45,693 nucleotides of DNA, from positions 1 to 45,693 of the forward strand of contig JAILCU010000099.1 in assembly GCA_024690405.1 (NCBI GenBank), read 5' to 3'. The position numbers and the translations under genes are program-made. Origin of the DNA: Bacteroidales bacterium. Its GTDB lineage: Bacteria; Bacteroidota; Bacteroidia; Bacteroidales; Bacteroidaceae. Of the stretch, positions 1 to 8,425 are shown piece by piece (the stretch's first letter is position 1; every line of letters begins with the position of its first letter). The notes under the pieces were generated by a model that was given only the letters and a program-made list of their open reading frames with translations, made no database searches and was not told the origin of the DNA.

Positions 1-1
1 C

Positions 2-589
2 AATATGGCAGCTATCGGATCGAAGAACACGAAGCCGGAGATGATCGTGCGTAAGTACTTGTGGCATTTGGGGTTCAGATACCGGCTTAACGACCATCGG
101 TTACCGGGGCGGCCAGACCTGGTGCTGAAGAAGTTTAGAACATGTATTTTCGTCAACGGATGTTTCTGGCACGGACACCTGCTCCAAATACCATTTAACC
201 ATTTCTCATTAACCAAATCTCTGCAATCCACTATCCAAAGTTCAGCGTGCTGCAAGATTCCAAAGACGCATACAGAGTTTTGGGTGAAGAAGATTGTAAG
301 GAACAAGAAGCGCGATGCGGAGGTACAAAAACAGATTGCAAAGATGGGATGGCACACGGTTACGGTGTGGGAGTGTGAGCTGTCGCCGAAACGGCGCGAA
401 CAGACCCTTCAATCCCTTGCCTTTACGCTTAACAGAATTTTTCTTGATGATTGCCGTAAACCCCTAATAGAAAGGCCTATACGCAAAGGGGTCAGATATC
501 AGATAGAGAGTGAAGAGAATGCGGAGGAGATGTTGATAGCAGCGGAAGAAGAGGCGATAGCGCATACTCATGCAACATGTAAAGAGTAA
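2..589 (+). CDS. vsr: Very short patch repair (Vsr) DNA mismatch endonuclease, 5'-partial
   Basis: Vsr nicks DNA 5' of T:G mismatches made by deamination of 5-methylcytosine. Numbering from the ATG at 5, I see the family opening SKNTKPE (6-12), RLPGRPD with the catalytic Asp38, IFVNGCFWHGH (48-58) and EFW...VWECEL (91-126). The first in-frame ATG lies right at the window edge, the frame stays open upstream, and Vsr proteins usually have about 10-15 residues before this block. The true start is therefore probably outside the window. Relative to E. coli Vsr, zinc ligands would be Cys53, His58, a Cys at 82 or 83, and Cys124. About 20 extra residues (59 to about 81) separate His58 from the next Cys, where E. 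coli Vsr has a single residue. Asn51 replaces E. coli His64. The acidic tail (168-182) is unassigned. Vsr genes usually sit beside a cytosine methyltransferase; none is visible here, but it could lie upstream. Confidence 0.85.
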   Translation, partial: NMAAIGSKNTKPEMIVRKYLWHLGFRYRLNDHRLPGRPDLVLKKFRTCIFVNGCFWHGHLLQIPFNHFSLTKSLQSTIQSSACCKIPKTHTEFWVKKIVRNKKRDAEVQKQIAKMGWHTVTVWECELSPKRREQTLQSLAFTLNRIFLDDCRKPLIERPIRKGVRYQIESEENAEEMLIAAEEEAIAHTHATCKE

Positions 590-735
590 CTCCAACTTTG
601 AAAGTTTGAAACAGCTTTGTCCCAGCCCATTCAGGGTACATCCCATATTTGCTATGTTTCTGTAAAATGTTAAGAAACGGACCCGCGGGGCATAATGTAA
701 GAGCGGGAAGGGAGAGGTGATGAAACAAAAAGTGT

Positions 736-771
736 AAGAAGTGACTGAAGCAAAGGCTTCGGTCACTTCTT
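736..771 (+). terminator. Rho-independent-like terminator after vsr
   Basis: A 16-bp stem (left arm 736-751, right arm 756-771, one G-U wobble) encloses the tetraloop AAAG and is followed by GCTTTTA. The T run is short, so it may terminate weakly or instead stabilise the 3' end. It lies 147 nt after the vsr stop. Confidence 0.6.
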
Positions 772-1084
772 GCTTTTATAAACCAGGCAAAGCAAAAGTG
801 GAAAGGAGGAAGAAAGAGGGAAAGAAAAAGAAAAGGAAGAAGGAGAGACCGAGAACAGAGGGGGATACTTCTGATATGCCATCAGGAAGAAGAAAGTTGG
901 GCGAATATAAAACATAATCACTTTATAAATAGAAATAACATCTATAGGTCTACTAAATTTTATAATTAAGGATAAATTAGGAAGTTAAAAGGTAGATGTA
1001 TTTATTATTTTCGTTTATTTTGGTAGATGTTATTGAGAATAATCGATTATTTTACTCATATTTTATAACTTTTTATCCAAAATA

Positions 1085-1116
1085 TTTGCAAGATTCAATT
1101 AAAAGGCCTATATTTG
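1085..1116 (+). promoter_or_regulatory. Bacteroidales sigma-ABfr-type promoter
   Basis: TTTG (1085-1088) is followed after exactly 20 nt by TATATTTG (1109-1116), a full match to the Bacteroides consensus TTTG-N19-21-TAnnTTTG. Transcription would start near 1123, giving a leader of about 180 nt before the VapE-like gene. Confidence 0.7.
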
Positions 1117-1305
1117 CAGCATCAAAAGGAGAAAGAGAGGCTGAAACGCAGATCAAGATCTCAAAAGAGGGAATCCCTAAAGAGAATAAAGCAAAAGAGG
1201 TGAACCAGAAAGAGATCAAAGCCAGGGACCAGAACAAAAGGAATCTTCCCGGAAGCGAACTGACCAGGGCCGTGCGGAGTAGGCGAAAAAAAGACATTGT
1301 TTGCT

Positions 1306-3417
1306 ATGCAATGCACGATATACACACAGACGATAAGGAGTAAAAAGATCAGGACCAGCATCTTGGATTTTAGCGAACTGATGATTCGCTTTGGTAACGA
1401 CGTTAAGAGACGTCGTGAGGTGGAAGATTTCAGGAAAGACCTGGATGATCTTCCACCTTATTTGTATACGGATGCTGCCGGCAGACTTCCCCGTATCTGC
1501 GCCGGAGAAATTGTACGGAAGCGACGCGACGGAACGGAGAGGAAAACGTACACAGGCATAGTGACACTGACCTTCGGGATGGCAGAACATGAGGAGGATC
1601 TTATGCGCATGAAGGCAATGGCAGCGACCTGGCCAACGACCATGGCGGCAATGGTAGCAGCAAGCGGAAAGGCTGTGGTGATACTGGTGAAGGGTACATG
1701 TGAAGACGGTACTCTACCCCAAGAGACAGAGGCAATTCAGCACTTTCATCAGCTACTGTACCAACAATGTGCCCAAGTGTATAGCAGCCTGCTGGGGATA
1801 CCGCCGACGGCTCACGCGGCCAGTAAAACAGACACTTTCGCGTGGACGTACGACCCCGCACCATATTACGATGCGGAGGCTGCCCCCGTGAAAGTGATGC
1901 ACCACGCCTTGCTTCCTCCTATCATTGAGGGCACAGAAACAGCCATGAAATACGGACCCGAAAGCTGTGTTCCCTCGGCACAACAGGATGAGCTATGGCG
2001 GAGATGCTTTGCTTTAGCGGTAGAGAAAAGAGCAGGTGCGGAGACCGGCGACCTGGAAGCTGTAACGCTGGAGGCGCTGCGTCTGGGCATACCACAAGAA
2101 GATACGGTGAGACAGGCGACAGGCCATTTGCGCTGGAAAACGATGAAAGCAGAGCATGTGCGCGCCATCGTGGAGAGCGTATATATGAAGAACCTTTCGC
2201 AGAAAGGGAATGAACGTCAGAATGTGACGCAGGCGAAGACGTATCGGTTATCAGAATTTGTGCATACACACTACGACCTTCGCTTCAACCTGCTTACCCG
2301 CTGTGTGGAATGGCGACGCAACCATTCAGGAGCACTGACCTTTGAGACGTTGGACACGCGACAGCTGAACACGATGTTGCAGGAGTGCCATGAAAGCGGG
2401 CTGGACATCAAGGAGCGCGACATGAAACGTTACTTAAGCTCAACACGCATCCGCGACTACCATGCGGCACGTGCATACTTGTACGCACAGAAAGGGAAAT
2501 GGGACGGGCGAACCGACTATATTGGTGCAATAGCAGACCGTGTACCCTGCCATAATCCGCACTGGCGCAAGTGGTTCCACACATGGTTCCTGAGTGTAGT
2601 AGAACATTGGTGCGAGGACTCAAGGCGACCCACATGCACCTCGATACCGCTACTCGTAGGACAAGAGGAATCCGGCAAAGACCACTTTGGCGAATGGCTG
2701 CTGCCCCCCGCCCTACGCGAGGCAGGATATAAAGAGTTGCCCGATTTCGCGAATGCGAAAGAGACCGTGAGGGTCGGGAGCAGCGCATGGCTTGTAGGAA
2801 TCAACAATATCAATCTGATGAGCAAAAAAACGCGACATTCAGTCATTGAAGCATTGCTGCAGAAGAACGCAGTGCCCGAACAGTTGACCTATAGCAGGAT
2901 GACGCAGGAGACATCAGGCTACACATCATACGTAGCCACATCAAGCGGGGTTGAGATACTGGCCAGCGCGAGTGTAGCGCGTCATTTCATCGTGGCAGAC
3001 CTGCGCCATGGGGCCGTTATCGACTACAGCGGGACATGGCATCACGATGAGGCTTACGCCCAGGCCGTAGCCGAGTTGGAGGCGGGTGAACGAGCCTACT
3101 TTGATATTGAAGAGTTACGACAGATAGAGAGCTACAACCAGCAGTACCACACCATGTGTCCGGAAGTGAGCCGATTCCTTGATATTTTTGAACCGATGGT
3201 GGAAGCATGCGAGGGCACACGCAAGCTGAAGCTCTCGGACATCACACGCATCATACAACAACGCACAGGATACGAATACAACGACAAAACCATGAACAGC
3301 CTGGGACGATGGCTGACAGGAGAAGCGCGAACGGGACGATTGCGCAGAACGATATCCAACGGTTCACCAAGGTATCTGGTCAGAGAAGGGGCGAAAGCCA
3401 TGCAAAGTGCAAGATGA
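1306..3417 (+). CDS. VapE/VirE-type protein with BT4734-like N-terminal domain; degenerate P-loop
   Basis: This resembles the large Bacteroidales proteins that join a BT4734-type N-terminal domain (roughly the first 200 residues) to a virulence-associated-E superfamily 3 helicase/primase-like ATPase core (about 310-590) and a winged-helix-like tail. Such proteins are common on prophages and integrative elements. Numbered from the possible TTG start at 1297, the Walker A equivalent is GQEESGKD (455-462), with Asp where Ser/Thr is expected. The Walker B stretch is INNIN (502-506), where relatives have an acidic (M)DEFD. The arginine segment ARHFI is kept. The frame is intact for about 700 codons, so this is not simple decay by frameshift. 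The start is uncertain: TTG 1297, ATG 1306 and ATG 1381 are all possible, and an AAGGAG at 1335-1340 fits none well. No integrase or mobilisation genes are visible nearby. Confidence 0.7.
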   Translation: MQCTIYTQTIRSKKIRTSILDFSELMIRFGNDVKRRREVEDFRKDLDDLPPYLYTDAAGRLPRICAGEIVRKRRDGTERKTYTGIVTLTFGMAEHEEDLMRMKAMAATWPTTMAAMVAASGKAVVILVKGTCEDGTLPQETEAIQHFHQLLYQQCAQVYSSLLGIPPTAHAASKTDTFAWTYDPAPYYDAEAAPVKVMHHALLPPIIEGTETAMKYGPESCVPSAQQDELWRRCFALAVEKRAGAETGDLEAVTLEALRLGIPQEDTVRQATGHLRWKTMKAEHVRAIVESVYMKNLSQKGNERQNVTQAKTYRLSEFVHTHYDLRFNLLTRCVEWRRNHSGALTFETLDTRQLNTMLQECHESGLDIKERDMKRYLSSTRIRDYHAARAYLYAQKGKWDGRTDYIGAIADRVPCHNPHWRKWFHTWFLSVVEHWCEDSRRPTCTSIPLLVGQEESGKDHFGEWLLPPALREAGYKELPDFANAKETVRVGSSAWLVGINNINLMSKKTRHSVIEALLQKNAVPEQLTYSRMTQETSGYTSYVATSSGVEILASASVARHFIVADLRHGAVIDYSGTWHHDEAYAQAVAELEAGERAYFDIEELRQIESYNQQYHTMCPEVSRFLDIFEPMVEACEGTRKLKLSDITRIIQQRTGYEYNDKTMNSLGRWLTGEARTGRLRRTISNGSPRYLVREGAKAMQSAR

Positions 3418-3701
3418 ACAGTACATCATAAGAGAAGAAATCCGAGGTCAGAAGATGAGTTTAATAGATAGTTGTTATTCTGTTTTGAACTGAACTTAAT
3501 ATCATATATCCATTCAAGAATCACTCCATATTATCCTGTTATTGTCCGAAATAGCATCATTATTTGTAAAAAAGGTGAATTAGAACACAAAAAAGGTTGC
3601 AAAAATAGGATATTTTGGGGTTTTGAGGTACCTTTGCACCCGACAAAGACAATTTGCGTTTGATAAAAACTATAGAGAACATAAAAAAGATACGCATATT
3701 C
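3418..3701. other. AT-rich intergenic region upstream of lpxD
   Basis: This 284-bp AT-rich spacer separates the accessory left end from the housekeeping cluster. Apart from the -7 box near its right end I see no gene, repeat or convincing terminator. Confidence 0.6.
3629..3636 (+). promoter_or_regulatory. -7 box of the lpxD operon promoter
   Basis: TACCTTTG matches TAnnTTTG exactly and is followed by CACC, as in many Bacteroidales promoters. A TTGC at 3597-3600 could be the upstream element, but the spacer would be 28 nt rather than 19-21. The -33 contact is therefore weak or absent. The predicted start near 3643 leaves a leader of about 60 nt before the ATG at 3702. Confidence 0.55.
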
Positions 3702-4736
3702 ATGGAATTTACAGCTCTACAAATCGCTCAGCATATAGGCGGTACCGTTGAAGGAAACGGCGAAACCCGCGTACACACCTTCTCCAAAATTGAGGAAGGA
3801 GTAGAAGGCGCTTTGTCGTTCTACTACGACCCGAAATTCGAGCCCTATGTTTACGAGACCCGTTCCTCCGTCATACTGGTGCCCTCGACATTCCAACCGG
3901 CACAACCCGTGAAGGCCACGCTTGTACGCGTGGAGGACCCGCGACTGGCCATCGGTCAGCTTCTGGCAATGTATGAAAGCATGAAACCCAAGCGCAAGGG
4001 TATAGATCCCTTAGCCTCGGTAGCCCCAACGGCCCAAATCGGCGAAGGCGTGTATTTGGCTCCATTCTGCGTTGTAGAAGATCATGCAGTGGTAGGTGAC
4101 GGTAGCATTTTGCATCCTCACGTGACAGTAGGCGAGGGTGCAAAAATAGGCAAGGACTGTATCCTCTATGCCCATGCGACAGTCTACCACGACTGTCGCA
4201 TCGGTGACCGCTGTATCCTGCATGCAGGGAGCGTGGTAGGTGCCGACGGATTCGGCTTTGCTCCGAGTGCTGAAGGCTATGAGAAAATCCCACAAATTGG
4301 TATCGCCGTACTCGAGGACGATGTGGAGCTGGGTGCCAACAGTTGCGTGGATCGCGCTACCATGGGTGCCACCGTCATCCGGAAGGGTGTAAAGATAGAC
4401 AACCTGGTGCAGATCGGACATAACGTAGAAGTCAATAGCCACACCGTGCTGTGCGCACAAGTCGGCATTGCCGGTTCAACCAAGGTAGGAGAATGGTGCA
4501 CGTTCACCGGACAGGTGGGCATAGCCGGGCACATCACTGTAGCTGACCACACCACCTTAGGTGCCCAAAGCGGAGTGCCGGGGAATATCCGCAAACCCGG
4601 ACAGACCTTGATAGGCTCTCCTGCCATCGATGCCAAGACATTTGCCAAGGCGATCGTCGTATATAAGTCATTACCCGAAATGGCCGTCCAACTGCGAGAG
4701 TTAAAAAAAGAAATGGAGCAACTCAAAAATAAATAA
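3702..4736 (+). CDS. lpxD: UDP-3-O-(3-hydroxyacyl)glucosamine N-acyltransferase (LpxD)
   Basis: LpxD adds the second 3-hydroxyacyl chain, from acyl-ACP, to UDP-3-O-acylglucosamine in lipid A synthesis, in the cytoplasm. The N-terminal uridine-binding domain (about 1-100) is followed by a left-handed beta-helix of hexapeptide repeats (about 105-320) and a C-terminal helix. The catalytic His is His240 in VQIGHNV, equivalent to E. coli His239. At 344 residues it has the normal family length. I chose the ATG at 3702 over the upstream in-frame TTG at 3654 because it gives the usual LpxD N-terminus and the extra 16 residues are Lys/Ile-rich. It is the first gene of the lpxD-lpxC/fabZ-lpxA cluster, 16 nt before lpxC/fabZ. 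Confidence 0.95.
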   Translation: MEFTALQIAQHIGGTVEGNGETRVHTFSKIEEGVEGALSFYYDPKFEPYVYETRSSVILVPSTFQPAQPVKATLVRVEDPRLAIGQLLAMYESMKPKRKGIDPLASVAPTAQIGEGVYLAPFCVVEDHAVVGDGSILHPHVTVGEGAKIGKDCILYAHATVYHDCRIGDRCILHAGSVVGADGFGFAPSAEGYEKIPQIGIAVLEDDVELGANSCVDRATMGATVIRKGVKIDNLVQIGHNVEVNSHTVLCAQVGIAGSTKVGEWCTFTGQVGIAGHITVADHTTLGAQSGVPGNIRKPGQTLIGSPAIDAKTFAKAIVVYKSLPEMAVQLRELKKEMEQLKNK

Positions 4737-4752
4737 AAATAGAAAAATCGAC

Positions 4753-6138
4753 GTGTTAAAACAGAACACCTTAGGCGGCAGTTTCACGTTGCATGGCAAA
4801 GGCCTGCACACGGGACTCAATTTGATTGTGACATTCAATCCCGCCCCCGAGAATTACGGTTATAAAATCCAACGCATAGATCTTCCCGGAGAACCGATTA
4901 TCGATGCAGTGGCCGAAAATGTAGTGGAAACTACTCGCGGCACTGTTCTTGCACAAGGTGATGCACGCTGTAGTACAGTGGAACACGCCCTGGCCGCGCT
5001 ATATGCTTTGGGCGTGGACAACTGTCTCCTGCAGGTAAACGGGCCAGAAGTACCCATCCTTGACGGTTCGGCTGAGATCTACGTGCAAAACATACGCCAC
5101 GTTGGCGTGGTGGAGCAGAACGCCCCGAAGGACTTCTACGTAGTACACAAGAAGATTGAAGTTCGCGATGATGAGACGGGTAGCGTCATCACTATTCTGC
5201 CCGACGAACAGTTCAGCATCACCGCCATGATCGCCTTCCAGTCCAAAGTGCTGAGCAGTCAGTTTGCTACGTTGGACGACATGGGAAATTTCGAGAAAGA
5301 GATTGCCCCTGCCCGCACCTTCTGTTTCGTTCGCGAAATCGAGATGATGCTTGCTGCAGGACTCATCAAAGGCGGTGACCTCGACAACGCCATTGTCATC
5401 TACGAGCAGCCCAAAACGCAGGAAGAGTTGGATCAGCTGGCTACCAAAATCGGAGCCCCTCGCCACGAAGCTTCGGAGCTCGGTTATCTGCAGACGAAGC
5501 CTCTCACGTGGGAAAACGAACCGGCACGCCACAAACTGCTCGACATCATAGGCGACATGGCGCTCATCGGCAAGCCTATCAAGGGACGCATCATCGCCAC
5601 ACGCCCAGGCCACACCATCAACAACAAATTTGCCCGCCAGATCCGCAAGGAGATACGGATGCATAAAGTGCAGGCTCCTATCTATGACCCCAACAAAGCA
5701 CCGGTGATGGACATCAACCGTATCCGCCAACTCCTACCCCATCGCTATCCGATGCTCTTCGTGGACAAAGTCATTGAGATGAATGCCAACAGCATTATAG
5801 GCGTAAAGAATGTCACAGGCAACGAGCCCTTCTTCCAAGGCCATTTCCCTGGCGAACCCGTCATGCCAGGCGTGGTGCTCATCGAAGCCCTGGCGCAGAC
5901 CGGAGGGATATTGGTTCTGAGCAATCTCGACGAGCCCGAGAAGCACAGCACTTATTTCCTGCGCATCGATAATGCCAAATTCATGCAAAAAGTAGTCCCC
6001 GGTGATACGTTACTTTTCAAGGCTGCATTTACCGCTCCCTTCCGTCATAATATCGCTCAGATGCACGGGTATGTGTTCGTGGGTGAGAACGTAGTAGCCG
6101 AGGCCAGCCTTGTAGCTCAAGTGATACAAAATAAGTGA
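4753..6138 (+). CDS. lpxC/fabZ: Bifunctional LpxC deacetylase / FabZ dehydratase fusion
   Basis: The LpxC half (about 1-305) removes the acetyl group from UDP-3-O-acyl-GlcNAc, the committed lipid A step. Zinc ligands are His78 in VEHALAAL and His260 and Asp264 in HKLLDIIGD. The FabZ half (from Met319) dehydrates 3-hydroxyacyl-ACP. It shows LPHRYPMLFVDKV, catalytic His364 in GHFPG and Glu378 in LIEALAQ. The fusion is characteristic of Bacteroidetes and joins the enzyme that consumes hydroxyacyl-ACP-derived lipid A precursor to the competing fatty-acid enzyme. The start is a GTG; no better ATG precedes the conserved LGGSFTLHGKGLHTG block. lpxA follows after 17 nt, consistent with one transcript. 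Confidence 0.95.
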   Translation: MLKQNTLGGSFTLHGKGLHTGLNLIVTFNPAPENYGYKIQRIDLPGEPIIDAVAENVVETTRGTVLAQGDARCSTVEHALAALYALGVDNCLLQVNGPEVPILDGSAEIYVQNIRHVGVVEQNAPKDFYVVHKKIEVRDDETGSVITILPDEQFSITAMIAFQSKVLSSQFATLDDMGNFEKEIAPARTFCFVREIEMMLAAGLIKGGDLDNAIVIYEQPKTQEELDQLATKIGAPRHEASELGYLQTKPLTWENEPARHKLLDIIGDMALIGKPIKGRIIATRPGHTINNKFARQIRKEIRMHKVQAPIYDPNKAPVMDINRIRQLLPHRYPMLFVDKVIEMNANSIIGVKNVTGNEPFFQGHFPGEPVMPGVVLIEALAQTGGILVLSNLDEPEKHSTYFLRIDNAKFMQKVVPGDTLLFKAAFTAPFRHNIAQMHGYVFVGENVVAEASLVAQVIQNK

Positions 6139-6155
6139 ACCCAACCAAATGATCT

Positions 6156-6932
6156 ATGAGTAAAATTAGTCCACTTGCCTATATCCACCCTGAAGCCAAG
6201 ATCGGCGAGAACGTGGAAATAGGCCCCTTCTGTTATATCGACCGAGGCGTGGAAATCGGTGACAACAACACACTGATGAATAGTGTCACGGTGCTCTATG
6301 GAGCTCGAATCGGCCATGGCAATATTTTCTTCCCCGGCGCCGTCATCAGTGCTATACCGCAGGACTTGAAGTTCCGCGGCGAAGACACCCTTGCTATCAT
6401 CGGCGACAACAACAAGATCCGTGAGAACGTGACCATCAACCGAGGCACTGCAGCCAAAGGTCAAACCGTAGTGGGCAGTGGTAACCTGCTGATGGAAGGT
6501 TGTCATATCGCTCATGATGACATCGTGGGCAACGACATTATCATCGGCAATTGCTCGAAACTCGCGGGCGAAGTGGTGGTAGACGACCACGCGATCCTCT
6601 CCGCTTGCGTGCTCGTGCACCAATTCTGCCGCATCGGCAGCTACGCCATGGTAGGTGGCGGCACACGCTTTTCGCAAAGCATCCTCCCCTACAGCATTTG
6701 TGCCCGTGAGCCGGCCAGTTACTGCGGTCTGAACATCGTTGGCCTGCGCCGCCGCGGTTTCGAACGGGATGTCATCAATACCATACACGAAGCTTATCGC
6801 ATCATCTTTCAAGGCGGTCTCTCGCTGACAGACGCCATCGAAACCATCAAGAAAGAGCAGCCCGACACGGACGAAATAAAATATATCCTGGACTTCATAG
6901 AAGACACCAAACAGCGTGGCTTCGTCCATTGA
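6156..6932 (+). CDS. lpxA: UDP-N-acetylglucosamine O-acyltransferase (LpxA)
   Basis: LpxA transfers a 3-hydroxyacyl chain from ACP to the 3-OH of UDP-GlcNAc, the first lipid A step. Hexapeptide repeats (IHPEAKIGENVEIGPF and on) form a left-handed beta-helix over residues 1 to about 190, followed by the helical C-terminus with VGLRRRGFERDVI. Catalytic His120 lies in HIAHDD, equivalent to E. coli His125. The length of 258 aa is typical. It lies 17 nt after lpxC/fabZ and 12 nt before the small pRiA4b-ORF3-like gene. Confidence 0.95.
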   Translation: MSKISPLAYIHPEAKIGENVEIGPFCYIDRGVEIGDNNTLMNSVTVLYGARIGHGNIFFPGAVISAIPQDLKFRGEDTLAIIGDNNKIRENVTINRGTAAKGQTVVGSGNLLMEGCHIAHDDIVGNDIIIGNCSKLAGEVVVDDHAILSACVLVHQFCRIGSYAMVGGGTRFSQSILPYSICAREPASYCGLNIVGLRRRGFERDVINTIHEAYRIIFQGGLSLTDAIETIKKEQPDTDEIKYILDFIEDTKQRGFVH

Positions 6933-6944
6933 TCATAGAGGCAT

Positions 6945-7493
6945 ATGTTATACACAATCACCGTTGTGAGCCCGGAAGTGGAAGATTTCGTCATCGAACT
7001 GCAGATCGAATCCGATGCCACTTTTGCCGACCTGCACCAATTGATTCGCCGGAGCTGTGCATGGGGACCGCACAAGCCCTCGACATTTTATGTCTGCGAC
7101 GACCACTGGCACCGCGACCGTACGATCCCCGAGCAGAGCTACGAATACGACACGATGGACGAGGTGGAGTTAGGTGATTATCTTGACGATGAAGGTCAGC
7201 GCCTGCAATATATCTTCGACGCAGAAGAGGGACGCGGCCTGCTTATGGAGGTATCGCACATCAACTACGGCAGCCATATTGACGAGCCTGTCTGCCGAAG
7301 GAGTCACGGCACGCCCCCTGCACTCGTTCTGGAAAAGCTGCCCTCTAACGAGAAGAAGAGTACGCAGGACCTGTTGGCTGAGCTCAACGCTGCCGCACTG
7401 GCAGAGGAGGATGACATGGAGCCTACCGACGATGACCTCTTCGACCTGGGCGAAATAGATCTGGAAGGCTTTGACTTCACTGAAGGCGAATGA
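6945..7493 (+). CDS. pRiA4b ORF-3-like (IS1096 'TnpR passenger' family) protein
   Basis: The 182-aa product resembles the PRiA4_ORF3 family (plasmid pRiA4b ORF-3-like), often labelled 'IS1096 element passenger TnpR'. Despite that name nothing here suggests a transposon: there is no transposase, and the gene sits inside a compact operon. Its start resembles the family (VSPEVEDFVIELQIESDATFADLHQLI), followed by WHRDRTIPE and a YIFD-type strand. The last 35 residues are highly acidic (EEDDMEPTDDDLFD and on). The stop overlaps the miaA start by 4 nt (ATGA), implying translational coupling. I recall the same position next to lipid A genes and miaA in other Bacteroidales. Its function is unknown. 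Confidence 0.75.
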   Translation: MLYTITVVSPEVEDFVIELQIESDATFADLHQLIRRSCAWGPHKPSTFYVCDDHWHRDRTIPEQSYEYDTMDEVELGDYLDDEGQRLQYIFDAEEGRGLLMEVSHINYGSHIDEPVCRRSHGTPPALVLEKLPSNEKKSTQDLLAELNAAALAEEDDMEPTDDDLFDLGEIDLEGFDFTEGE

Positions 7494-8389
7494 AGACTCT
7501 CGTCGTACTCTTGGGTCCCACTGCCGTGGGTAAGACGGCCCTTGCATTGGACATCGCCCAATACATACAAAGTCCCATTCTCAACGCCGACAGCCGTCAA
7601 ATCTACCGCGACCTGCACATTGGCACTGCGGCCCCCACCGCTGAGGAACAAGCTCTGGTGCGCCACTATTTCGTGGGAACGATGGGCCTGCAAGACTACT
7701 ACAGCGCCGCGCGCTTCGAGGAGGACGCCCTTGCCCTCTGCGACAAGCTCTTCAAAGACCATGACCGCCTACTCATGAGTGGCGGTTCAATGCTATATAT
7801 CGATGCCGTTTGCAAGGGCATTGACGATATCCCCACGATTCAAGAAGAGACGCGTATAATGTTACGCGAACGCCTCGAAACAGAAGGCGCAGAGACTTTA
7901 GCACAAGAACTGCGACTGTTGGACCCCGAATACTACGCACAGGTGGACTTGAAAAATACTAAACGCATTGTGCACGCCTTGGAGGTGTGCTACCAGACGG
8001 GGCGCACGTTCACCAGTTTCCGTACCGCGACACGCAAACAACGGCCATTCAGCATTCTGAAGATAGGACTACGACGCGAACGGTCTGAACTCTTCGAGCG
8101 CATCAATCAGCGCGTGGACAGGATGATGGCCGACGGATTACTGGAAGAAGCCCGCCAACTGCTCCACCACCGACATGAGAACGCCCTCAACACCGTCGGC
8201 TACAAAGAGATGTTTGAAGTGCTCGACGGTCACTGGACACTTTCCTTTGCCATCGAACGATTAAAAAAGAATACGCGCGTGTATGCGAAGAAGCAGATGA
8301 CGTGGTTCGCGCGCGACCCGGACATCCACTGGTTCCACCCCGACGAATCCGATGCCATAAAGAACCTCATCAACCAGTTCCATCCTTAA
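7490..8389 (+). CDS. miaA: tRNA dimethylallyltransferase (MiaA)
   Basis: MiaA transfers dimethylallyl from DMAPP to N6 of A37 in tRNAs reading UNN codons. The P-loop GPTAVGKT (9-16) starts the protein. The family motif DSRQIYRDLHIGTAAPT follows, then SGGSMLYIDAVCKGI, then the C-terminal block GYKEMFEVLDG and KKNTRVYAKKQMTWFARD. The length of 299 aa is normal. It overlaps the preceding gene by 4 nt, and the next gene starts 36 nt downstream. Confidence 0.95.
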   Translation: MKTLVVLLGPTAVGKTALALDIAQYIQSPILNADSRQIYRDLHIGTAAPTAEEQALVRHYFVGTMGLQDYYSAARFEEDALALCDKLFKDHDRLLMSGGSMLYIDAVCKGIDDIPTIQEETRIMLRERLETEGAETLAQELRLLDPEYYAQVDLKNTKRIVHALEVCYQTGRTFTSFRTATRKQRPFSILKIGLRRERSELFERINQRVDRMMADGLLEEARQLLHHRHENALNTVGYKEMFEVLDGHWTLSFAIERLKKNTRVYAKKQMTWFARDPDIHWFHPDESDAIKNLINQFHP

Positions 8390-8425
8390 TCAAAAAAGCA
8401 GGACCTTGCATCCGGAACCCTCTTT

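Larger units (their letters stand above)
590..1305. other. Long intergenic region: hairpin, homopurine tract, promoter, purine-rich leader
   Basis: About 700 bases without a convincing gene. It holds a strong hairpin (736-771), a 49-nt run of only purines (800-848), an AT-rich stretch (about 905-1085), a well-matched Bacteroidales promoter (1085-1116), and then a purine-rich leader running to the next gene. A 115-codon frame starting at 996 runs straight through the promoter and has low-complexity Lys/Glu-rich content, so I do not call it. Confidence 0.6.

Noticed and set aside
996-1343. 115-codon frame upstream of the VapE-like gene
   Set aside because: It contains the full-match promoter at 1085-1116, has Lys/Glu-rich low-complexity content and overlaps the next gene in another frame.
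6945-7493. Insertion sequence suggested by the family name of this gene
   Set aside because: There is no transposase, no terminal inverted repeats and no target duplication, and the gene is coupled to miaA by a 4-nt overlap.
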